Assembly: GCA_019188255.1 (NCBI GenBank)
Contig: JAETXT010000001.1
Span: 4,898,001-4,962,000, forward strand
DNA length: 64,000 nt
Direction of reading: 5' to 3'
Source: Verticillium longisporum
Taxonomy: Eukaryota; Ascomycota; Sordariomycetes; Glomerellales; Plectosphaerellaceae
Shown here: one piece after another, positions 55,700-64,000 of the stretch
Numbering within the stretch: position 1 is the first letter of the stretch
Layout of the letters: the number at the start of each line of letters is the position of its first letter
Notes under the pieces: model-generated
Database searches by the model: none
What the model saw: only the letters and a program-made list of their open reading frames with translations
Told to the model about the DNA's origin: nothing
Position numbers and translations under genes: made by a program

Positions 55700-58354
55700 G
55701 GCGAGGAATTCAACACACGCAGTAGCTAAGGATGCTGTAACTGTATGTGACTGAGACCTAGGATCCCAAGGTGCGTTGTTCTACCCGAAAGAATGCAGGC
55801 TGAGACACGAAAGAGCGGACGAGGATCGGAGGGACGGGGGGAAAGGGGAGGGGCCGAAGCAGTCCAGCGGGCGAGACGGCGTGCTCTTAAATGAGGTGAC
55901 CTCCTCAATTCAAGATGCCGCAAGCCTGTCGTGGTGCACCGCGCTGTCGTCGCATGGCGAGCTCTTATTTCTTCCGACCTACCCAACTAGGCAGGCTGGT
56001 GATTCTGGATGCATCATGGAGCCGACTCGGCTAGGTGCGTGCGCTGATTAACCTAGCGGCCCCTGGCTTGTTCCTGCTCTAGATTGCTCGAGGTGACATG
56101 AACATGGCGAGCTCTGATGCCATCGGTACGACCTCAGCACGCCGCGCCGTGCCATGGACCTGACATGACCGGGGGACGATGGACGGTGGACGATGGTGGA
56201 AGACACTGCAGACCTTTCAAGGTCGCACCGGGCCAGCCAGTTGCCAAGAGGTATTCGAGCTTCCTATCTGGGGAAGGAGAAGCTGCGATCGTCATGTCGG
56301 GTCTCCGCATCGTTGGCGTTCGAGTGGCGGAGAGCTTGTCTGAAATGGCCCGTCTTGTCGTCTGCCAATGCCGACAACCGACAAGGCCGAGTCAAGCCAC
56401 GAAGGCCAAGGCTATGGAAGGGTTCTGCGACGGCCACCGGACGGGACGGTTAGCGATGGGATGGAGATGGAGGAGCAGACAAAGACGCGATGAGCCGTTG
56501 TGAGAGGCTTGACATGATCGGCGCACTAACCTCGCCTGGGCTAGCTGGCGGGGCCGTGGGCTTTTGCGGGGCTCCGCCACCTGCCATTTCTGGCCTGATC
56601 TGCCGCCTGTCGTAGGGTTGTGCCTGCCTTAGCCATGCTGCGAGGAAGCGGCGATAACGGGGGAAGGAACTGTACAGCAATAGGGCCAGGTCAGGTAAGG
56701 CAGGTAGGTCCTTTGCCCTGGGGGTAGTACCTGGCAGCCTGGGTAGGTACATGTAGGGCAAGAAGCAGGAGAAAGGGGGGACTTTTGGTGCGGCACAAGG
56801 GCACAAGGCACAAGGGCACAAGGGCATGTTGGTCTGTAATCGCTAATTTACGACGCCTCTTGGGATTCGCCAATTGGGCCACCAACATTTGATTCCAAGG
56901 TTGTAAGAAAGCACGCAAACAGGCCTGGAGCTTTCGCGGGTGGTCGTGCTAGGGAGTTTTGGGAAGGTTACAGCGGTCGAGACACTCGCAACCCACCTCA
57001 GTAGACTTTTGGAGTCTGTGGGCATGCCATGGGAAAACACGAATAATACCGGGCAAATTGTCCTGCCTTGCCAATTGGGTTTCTCACTCAATACTACCTA
57101 CTTGTAACAGAATCGCACACCTTATTTCTCTGCCTCTTCCACTTCTGCTGCACACTAGGTAGCGGACCACGCAGCTCCTGAGCACTCCAAGTACTGTATG
57201 GATGTTGGTTTTATTTGAACCATCCACGGCGCGCTCTGTTGAGTTTCACCTGTTCCTCCGTCCTGACAATGTCTGGCCCTGCCACTGTCCCGTGTTTTAT
57301 ACCTTTTTCTCTGCAGATGTACTACGACGTTGGGCCTGTCTTCTTGTCACCATTACACAACCCCCACCCTCTCCTTGTCCAATTGTCACAGGATATAAGG
57401 CATCAATTGGATCCCAACAATGGTGGGCCTCTCGTGGCCAAGCTGCTGTTCGTCGTCGTCCTCCTCCTCCCCGTCCCTGGCCTGAGGGCGTGCATCCTAT
57501 AATGCATCCCGTCCGGTCCATCAATCACCTTGCCTAGGTACCTTACTTGACGAATAGGTGCCGCATGTTCCTAGGGGCTTGGTCAAGCAATCGTTTGCCT
57601 GGCCTCAGATTCTTTCTTTTTCATGCCGCGTTGTCTTGCCGGTCTCCTGCTGGGCCAGTCCCCGACTCCTTACTCGCATCCTGTATCATCCCTGCACCAT
57701 GCTCTTCCCGTCCCGTCCCACGTTAAGGTACTTCACATCGTCACCCCCACCTTGGTTCTTGACCACCTTGATTCTTGACGCCCAAACTGACTTGTGCTGT
57801 ACCGACTTGCTTGATCTCACCACCACATCGCGCCTCGCCTCACCTCACCTCACCTCACCTCAGTCCATCACTTCACCTTGGCCCGCCGCCGATCGGTTCC
57901 CTCTTGCAGCCCGCCAATCCAAACGGATGCACCGAACCCGATCTGTGCCGGCCGGAGCCTGTTGGCACACTTGGTGGCACGCGCGCTCTCTCGCCCACGC
58001 GCACACCTGGCACACCTGGCACACATGGCACGCATGGCACACCTTGCATGGCTATGTCTATGTCAATGGAGAGCGCCGACCACCCCCCCCCCATGACACA
58101 GGCCCATCCAGTCTTTTTTTTTCACCTTTGCTCTGACTGATACTCTATCACATATCGCAACGACGCACCAGCGCCCGCCCTGCAAACTGCGTGAGGCGAC
58201 TCGATACTCGCCAGCTTCCCCGCCCAATCAGCCCCCCATGGTGCCAGCGCGGTTCTGCACGTCTACGTTCCCCGGCGACGCAGCTCAACGTTTTGGTCAC
58301 ATCGCTCAACCATGTCATGACGGTTAGGTATGCCAGATGAAGACATGCAGCACC
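55700..58354. other. Long gene-free stretch with low-complexity patches
   Basis: This is the upstream region of the DPP-IV gene and then 2.6 kb without a convincing gene. Patches include a (CCTCA)n run near 57834-57862 and an imperfect CACACCTGG-type repeat near 58003-58048. No domain, RNA gene or transposon was recognised. Confidence 0.45.
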
Positions 58355-58480
58355 ACCCAGCGCCCAGCACCCAGCACCCAGCACCCAGCACCCAGCACCC
58401 AGCACCCAGCACCCAGCACCCAGCACCCAGCACCCAGCACCCAGCACCCAGCACCCAGCACCCAGCACCCAGCACCCAGC
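58355..58480 (+). repeat. Minisatellite: 18 tandem copies of a 7-bp unit (ACCCAGC)
   Basis: The interval is exactly 126 bp, 18 units of ACCCAGC, with one variant unit (GCCCAGC, the second). On the minus strand the unit is GCTGGGT, so each copy has a GGG tract at regular spacing. Such arrays expand or contract by slippage and may form G-quadruplexes. Antisense frames reading WVLGAGC repeats arise only from the 7-bp periodicity. Confidence 0.93.
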
Positions 58481-59436
58481 AAGCACCCTGCAGTTGCTGA
58501 AGGTTGCCGTCGCTTGTTGATGCTACATGTATCCCACTCACCGTACGGTAGTCGACCACAGATTCTCTCAAAGCCTGAACCCGAAGTCAGTCAGCCCAAA
58601 GTAACATGGACAGGGTGCAGACTTGAAGCCTGACCGACTGACAGACCGACGCGACCGACGGCGGCGGCTTTCCCACCCCTCCCAAATAGTCCTGGGGGCT
58701 GGACGCCTGAGACCTGCCTGCGTGCCTCCTGTTGGTCTTTAGGCAATGCGCGTCGCAGTCATCATTCTGCCCTCCCCATCCGTCTCGTTGAAAGGTCTCC
58801 TTCTTCCGGTTTTGCTCCGTTGTTCACTGTTTCCGTCCCTCTTCTTTCCTCGTCAGCTCCTCTCCCTGCTCTTGCCTTGCCGTGTTGTCTCGCATCATCA
58901 GCTCCTCGGGTCGCACAACCATCACAGCCCCGGGGAACTCGTCCCAAACATCCTTGCCCGCCCAGGTGTTTCTGGCTTCTCTGCTTCGCAGGAAGATGCA
59001 GGTCGCCCTTGGTCATTCTACGCCCATCTAATCAACCAGGATACGCGGCTGTCGAGGCCTCGGCTCCTGCACTGGCCGGGAAGCAGTGACCAGCAGCCTG
59101 AAGCCAGCAGTCAGCAGCTAGCGTTGAGAGCATTCATCCGCCGCCCCAACGAACCGTCCGCGGACGTCCTGTTGGTCGTGACTTGGCCCTGAGCAAGGCA
59201 ATATCACTATTGCTTCTGACAGACGATTTATAGGTCGAGATTGATCCTTCAACGTCCACCAGATAGACAGCGCGAGACCTCGAGCCCGACATGGTACATA
59301 GCGTGGCAACGATACAACATTCGACACCACCAACACATCAGATCTTTTGATGGCAAGCGCCTCCGGCCGCCTACACCTTCTATCTCCCAGCCTGCTGCCC
59401 AACTACTCCCATCGCCGACGTGGCCGCTAGCCCACC
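58481..59436. other. Upstream region of the kinase-like gene
   Basis: About 1 kb, pyrimidine-rich near 58790-58870, consistent with a promoter and leader. No independent gene recognised. Confidence 0.4.
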
Positions 59437-60729
59437 ATGCCTTCGGTCGTCAAATCCATGACAGCCATCGTCGCCAGACCGCAGCAGATTCAACCAGCAA
59501 CCATGGCGTCCGATGGCAATTTCGAGAAGTACACCCGCCAGCTGACCCTTGTCGAAGACTTCATCGCGTCTCTCCGCCAGAAGGGCCTGCACCAAACATT
59601 CAAGACCGTCGACTTCAAGCATCTGACCGAGACTAACCGTCTCCCCGGCAAGAATCACGCTCGCGTGGTGGTCAGGGCTCCCATGGGAACACGCCACGTA
59701 TTCAAGGGATTTGACCTAGAAGCCTTCAACAAGCATGAGCATTCATTCTACGAACACCAGCGAGACACCATGCTGCACGAGATCCAAACCCTCGCCGCCT
59801 TGCCGCTGCATCCCAACATTATGCCCTGCCCCGAGACCCTGGTGACTGTCCTGGACCCTGACGGTGGCGAGCGGGTCTGTGGGTTTCTGCAGCCAGTCAT
59901 GGAACGGGAAACATTGGACGACCAGATCACCAACGCTGGTGACGTCCGCATTCCCCTCTTGCGCAAGGCAAAATGGTGCTTCCAGATGGCTCGCGCTGTG
60001 CTTCACACCCACCGCATCGCCAGGACGTATCACATGGATGTCAAGCCTGGCAACATCCTCATTGACCAAGAAGACGGCATTCGCCTCATTGATTGGGAGC
60101 AAAGTGGTGTCTCCATGTTCACCCACTCCAAGGAAGCCACGATTGACCAAGAAGCATGGGAAGAACCTCCCTCTCCCCACGACGACTCAGCTCAGCCCGC
60201 CAAACCCAGGATCGTATACAAGCCCCACGCTGGGGCACCGAGAAAGAACTTGCATTGGGGCTATCCCGACTGGAACGTCTTTCCCATCTGGAAGAAAACG
60301 TGCCCTCGTGCAGCCGAGCTGGCTGAGGTGTTTAGTCTCGGTCGTGTCATGTGGATGCTGATGGAGCAGCTCGAACAGTCACCCAACCCGACCGTCTGGA
60401 CCGCCAGGTCGGCCGATGTGCCCCAGAATTCGAAGGACATCATAAATCAGTGCATGGAATTGGACCCGAACGCTCGGCCTGACTTGGATGAGCTTGTTGA
60501 CTTTTGGAGTGCAGAAGTTGAGAGACTTTCCGGCGCAAAGGGTGCCAGCAACGGCACGAACAACAGCACAGCGATCAGCACGAGTAACAGCATGAACAGT
60601 GGCGCAGGCAATGGAGTCAGCAAAAGCATCAACAACAGCATCAGCACAGGCGCTCGGAACGGCACCGGCAACGGCACAATCCACAACGGAAGCAACGGCG
60701 CAGGAAACAACACGTCTTCGCACGTGTGA
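59437..60729 (+). CDS. Divergent protein-kinase-fold protein with Asn/Ser/Gly-rich tail
   Basis: Intronless 430-residue protein; ATGs at residues 8 and 23 are possible later starts. The kinase-like region has HVFKGF (Lys90 as candidate ATP lysine), a helix Glu at 115 in MLHEIQTLAAL, the catalytic-loop text YHMDVKPGNILI (Asp201, Asn206), and LIDWEQSG where DFG would stand (Asp219 kept, DWE replacing DFG). An FSLGRVMWMLMEQ helix and LDPNARPDLDEL follow, as in lobe C of kinases. A glycine-rich loop is not obvious. The last ~65 residues are Asn/Ser/Gly/Thr repeats, probably disordered. These features place it in the fungal kinase-like set seen in many ascomycete expansions. It may be an active kinase because Lys, Asp, Asn and the metal Asp are present, but substrates are unknown. 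Confidence 0.7.
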   Translation: MPSVVKSMTAIVARPQQIQPATMASDGNFEKYTRQLTLVEDFIASLRQKGLHQTFKTVDFKHLTETNRLPGKNHARVVVRAPMGTRHVFKGFDLEAFNKHEHSFYEHQRDTMLHEIQTLAALPLHPNIMPCPETLVTVLDPDGGERVCGFLQPVMERETLDDQITNAGDVRIPLLRKAKWCFQMARAVLHTHRIARTYHMDVKPGNILIDQEDGIRLIDWEQSGVSMFTHSKEATIDQEAWEEPPSPHDDSAQPAKPRIVYKPHAGAPRKNLHWGYPDWNVFPIWKKTCPRAAELAEVFSLGRVMWMLMEQLEQSPNPTVWTARSADVPQNSKDIINQCMELDPNARPDLDELVDFWSAEVERLSGAKGASNGTNNSTAISTSNSMNSGAGNGVSKSINNSISTGARNGTGNGTIHNGSNGAGNNTSSHV

Positions 60730-61440
60730 TTTGCTTTGTCCAGCAATGCATCTGTTTACGAAGAGGGGGGGCTTTTCTACTTTCTTACAGCATTATCAGG
60801 AGAGGGTTTGTCTGGTAGATCAAAATTGCTTCAGGGTCGTAGCCAGGGTGTTTCCGCCATTGCAGCATTGTCTTCCATGGGGTATCACGAGCATCATCAA
60901 TTCAAAGCCTTTATTCATTTGCCCTGCTGAACCTGTCGGGCATGTTTCACGCCTCGAAATTCCAGCCATGATGCAAATGATAGGCCTTAATTTGAGGAGG
61001 AAACACAATCGCTGCAACGCTCGTGTTGATCTTTCCGATCTCCTTGACATGGTCTGGAAACGGGGCTACAGCACCTACTAAAGTGGCAAAATACAGGAGG
61101 CGCATCCCTACAGTACATGATCCAGGCTGACGACCAAACAGTAGCACGACGCTAAGTGTGCCTCGATTTCCGCTTTGGGACAACTCACTATGAATCATCG
61201 TCCATCATGTCCACTGCAGCCATGTCAAGTTCGTCTACTAAGGTATGTTTGGACCATCTTGCTCAAAAGGCTTGGATATAACAGGCGTGGTGGTCACTGC
61301 GAATCACTTACACGAATCCTCAAAGTCTGAAGAGCTACCACAATCAAGCCACCACATCTGCCTGACGCAATACAATTATCCCAGCCCGTCTTTGTACCAA
61401 GCAAGACACACAGCCCACCCATTCCTGCAATCCGCGATTC
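60730..61440. other. Intergenic region
   Basis: 711 bp between the kinase-like and Rei1-like genes. No gene or repeat recognised. Confidence 0.45.
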
Positions 61441-62637
61441 ATGACCGACACAACAACGAACAACACAGCCACAGGCACTACCACGACCATGGCCTCCAAC
61501 GCCATCCGCCAACCCCAAGCATTGACAAGCTGCCGGTTGTGCGACCTCTCCTTCAGCAACGTCGCGGAGAAGCGCCAACATGCCAAAAGTGACTGGCAGT
61601 AAGCTTACTGTGACGATGGTTTTTTTTTTTTGGAGCGCTGCAGCTGACCAGTGAGTAGCATCTACAAAATTCGATGTCGCGTGGCGGAAGAAGGGACGCT
61701 CATGGCACCTCCAGAGAGTGCAGGCAGGCCTTCGACGAGGCGGGGGACAGCAGAGCGCGCTGCACCGATTTCTGCAGCCTCTGCTTGTGCTGAAATGCAA
61801 GACCAAGACACCACTAGTGACGAGGACGACGACGATGACGACGCTAATGACAGCCCATCAGAGGCAAACCCCAACATCGTCAAGTTCATCCCAAGCGCCT
61901 GCCTCTTCTGCCCCAAGACCAGCCGCGACTTCGAAGCCAACATGTTACACATGCACCAAGCTCACAGTCTGGCCATCCCATTCCGATCCTCCCTAGCAGT
62001 GGACCCCCAGACGCTACTCTGGTTCCTCCACATGACCATCTTCAGCTACCGCGAGTGCATCTGTTGCGGGACGCGCCGCCGCACCGTCGTGGCCGTGCAG
62101 CAGCACATGCGCGCGGCGGGCCACTGCCGGTTCAGCGTCACCCCGGAGATGAACGAGCTCTACGACCTCGACTCGCTGGCCCGGCGCGCGTCGGCCCTTG
62201 ACGTCCGTCCCGGCGCGCACGCGCTGCGGCTGCCGTCGGGGAAGCTCCTCGCGCATCGCGCGCAGGCGGCGGGGACACGGCTGCGGGACGCGGGCGCCGG
62301 TGCGCGGCCTTCTCTGCTGGCTGCGGCGCTATATGCTGCGGGACACCCTTCAGCGGGACGGGACGGCGCGGAGCCGGTGCTGGCGCTGGCGAGGCGCGAT
62401 CGGAGGGAGCAGGCGCTCGCGGCTGGGATAGCGCGGTTGCGTGCTGCGGATCGGATGAGCGTTGTGCATCTGCCGCTGGGTCAGCAGCGGGCGCTGCTCG
62501 TGGCGCGCACCAAGGAGTTGGACGGGGCGAAGCGCGCCGAGTGGCGGACGAGAGGCCGTAGGGACCATGTTGGCAACGTGACGGCGATACATACGAACTA
62601 CTACAAGCAGGAGGTGCCTGTGTATATGAGCGGTTAG
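61441..62637 (+). CDS. Rei1/Reh1-like C2H2 zinc-finger protein
   Basis: Two exons (61441-61598 and 61659-62637) give 378 residues; the 60-nt intron contains a run of 12 T and the branch site CAGCTGACCA. Splicing completes the first finger: C31-x2-C34-x12-H47-x5-H53 ending KSDWHIYKIRCRV, the diagnostic start of the Rei1 family. A second finger follows in CLFCPKTSRDFEANMLHMHQAHS and a third in CICCGTRRRTVVAVQQHMRAAGHC, then EMNELYDLDS. The family acts in late cytoplasmic maturation of 60S ribosomal subunits, releasing Arx1 and checking the exit tunnel. An acidic linker (SDEDDDDDDANDS) lies between fingers one and two. Core and LPSGKLLAHRAQA block are conserved, but the C-terminus is short and Ala/Arg-rich, so this could be a paralogue and not the main Rei1. 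Confidence 0.8.
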
Positions 62638-62964
62638 GTAGACGGACCAATGCCATGATCAGTGCACTGCAGTTCGCATGAGACATGGGGCATAAAGGTG
62701 CCAAGTCTGCACGGTGCATCCAAGGCGGCCTGTTTGTTAGACAGGCAAAATAATATGCAAATGGGGATTTGCAGTCTAGCCAACTGTGTCAGCATGTTGC
62801 CCGACCTACACCCTCGCTATCCTACTTGCCGACCCATTAAGGGGCACGGTAAACGCTGAAAAATTCCACAAGAGCCACAACGCCTTTCCGAAACCCACGA
62901 GACCCAGAAGAAAAAGATGCTGAAACTGCCGCTGTCCCGGTAAACCCAAGAACCAATGCTCATT
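62638..62964. other. Convergent 3' flanks
   Basis: 327 bp between two convergent stops. No feature recognised. Confidence 0.45.
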
Positions 62965-63592
62965 TCATTTCATGCTGAGACCCCCAAAGTACCGATCCAG
63001 CTCGGCCCCCTCGTCGGTGCCCATCTCGCTCGGCCCCTGTCCGCCATTGGCGTCCCCCGACAGCATGTCGACCTCGCCGCCCCTCGGCTGGCCGTCCGCG
63101 GTGACGTCGCCCTTGCGCTCGGGCTCCAGTATCCGCGCCTCGCTGTCGAGCCAGCCGGGCGCGACCTTGCGCTTCTCGGCGAGGTCCCGCGCGCGGGCCC
63201 TCTCCTCGAACTCGCGCAGCTCGCGCTCGGCGTCCTCCTGCATGCGTGTGATGTGAGCCTGCAGGGCGCGACACGAGGCGATGATGTCGTCGGGGTGCGC
63301 GGCGTGGCCGGACTGGGAGATGATGTACCGCGGTTTCGGGGCCGGCTGCTGGGGCGTCGAGGTGCCGTCTTCTGCTGGCGGCGCTTGGGTGGCGGAGGGG
63401 TTGCCGAGGATCGAGGGCGGTAGCGCCGAGGGCATGGCCTTGTAGTTGTAGGAGAGAGTCGTCGCCGTGGGGATGGAGACGAATGGGGAGACTGTGAGGG
63501 GGACTTGGTCGAGGAGGTGGGAGCCTGTGGGAGGGTGTTAGCAGTAACAAAGAGAGTAGAGGGACATGGGGCGTCGTACGGTTGTTGTACAT
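62965..63592 (-). CDS. Conserved-looking protein of unknown function
   Basis: Exon 1 (63592-63580) encodes only MYNN plus one base; a 55-nt intron follows, and exon 2 (63524-62965) carries the rest, 190 residues in all. After SHLLDQVPLTVSPFVSIPTATTLSYNYK comes a Pro-rich linker. A short block PKPRYIISQSGHAAHPDDIIASCRALQAHITRMQEDAERELREFEERARARDLAEKRKVAPGW is probably a helical hairpin or coiled coil and looks like the conserved part. The C-terminus is acidic and ends RYFGGLSMK. No targeting signal or known domain was recognised. The tiny first exon is supported by a clean GT-AG pair and phase 1. The frame could alternatively start at the internal ATG in YKAMPSALPP. Confidence 0.6.
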
Positions 63593-64000
63593 GGCTGCTA
63601 TGTAGGTAGTAGTCTCTGGTTGAAATTGAAATTGGTGATTGGAGTGTGGGACAGGCACCAGTGTCTGTAGATGCTTTGCGACGAGTTGTTGGGGTGGAAA
63701 GCTGCCGCGTCGCGAGGCGGCGTGAAGTCAATAGGAACAGGCAGTTACGTCAGCAGTCGCAGCCGCCGCCACAGGGCAGCCCGAGGCAGGTACAGGGCAG
63801 CACGACAGGCACTGAGGCAGCAACACTGGGGGTTATAAGGGAAGGAACTGCCAGGGTCCAACCCCGCACTAGCCATCACCCCATTGCACCTTCCCCAGCC
63901 AGCATCCAAAGCATCCGAGGCATCCCGCCAATAACACCACGTTCACGTGTCGATAAGGGGGATAAGAGCTTCCAGGGATCTGGATCTCTCTGCCCCAGCG
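63593..64000. other. Upstream region of the last gene
   Basis: 408 bp to the window edge; promoter region of the 63-kb gene. No other feature recognised. Confidence 0.4.

Noticed and set aside
58148..58571. Minus-strand frames reading repeated WVLGAGC
   Set aside because: Produced by the 7-bp tandem repeat; no gene features outside it.
1..64000. tRNA, 5S rRNA, CRISPR or secondary-metabolite gene cluster
   Set aside because: I found no A/B-box tRNA pair, no 5S sequence and no polyketide or peptide synthase gene by reading; a covariance-model scan would be needed to exclude small RNA genes fully.

Overview
The window is nuclear DNA of a filamentous ascomycete (Pezizomycotina; Sordariomycetes is my best guess, by overall style and not by any marker gene). 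Genes carry short introns of about 48-104 nt with GTRNGN donors, CTGAC/CTAAC branch points and YAG acceptors. They are well spaced, lie on both strands, and encode typical fungal families: a fungal rhodopsin-like (PTH11/SAT4) receptor, CipC, CHRD, secreted DPP-IV and an EF-hand MscS channel.

Layout. 1-5.1 kb: 3' end of a Ca3427-like periplasmic-binding-fold protein, an ATP-grasp enzyme, and an M43-type metalloprotease with a probable GPI signal. 6.4-13.1 kb: seven-helix receptor-like protein, secreted GMC oxidoreductase, secreted CHRD protein. 13.1-16.9 kb: gene-free, holding a 279-bp MITE-like element with perfect 30-bp terminal inverted repeats. 16.9-21.6 kb: one five-exon gene for a 1446-residue protein that joins a zincin-like HExxH region to cytochrome b5-like modules. 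22.6-30.7 kb: coiled-coil protein, CipC-like protein with a Gly/Tyr/Gln tail, glutathione S-transferase, EF-hand MscS channel. 34.1-43.5 kb: glucosidase II alpha diverging from nucleoside diphosphate kinase, a mitochondrial membrane protein, and a vacuolar Ca2+/H+ exchanger. 45.1-55.7 kb: secreted GH3 glycosidase, alpha/beta hydrolase, unknown protein, RecQ helicase, secreted dipeptidyl peptidase IV. 55.7-63.6 kb: long gene-free stretch with an 18-copy 7-bp minisatellite, divergent protein kinase, Rei1-like zinc-finger protein, and a short unknown protein.

The genes do not form an obvious biosynthetic cluster. They mix housekeeping functions (glycoprotein folding, nucleotide balance, DNA repair, ribosome biogenesis, ion homeostasis) with secreted or surface proteins (metalloprotease, GMC oxidoreductase, GH3, DPP-IV, CHRD).

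Two observations stand out. First, the 16.9-21.6 kb gene: splicing of its second intron creates an HELMH motif followed by an ELG glutamate, and the same protein carries a canonical HPGG heme-ligand site more than 700 residues later. Second, four otherwise intact conserved genes (DPP-IV, nucleoside diphosphate kinase, Ca2+/H+ exchanger, GMC oxidoreductase) need eight single-base insertions, all in C or G runs on the coding strand, to restore full-length family proteins. This points to homopolymer under-calling in the sequence and not to pseudogenes. All gene models were read by eye; exon boundaries are inferred.
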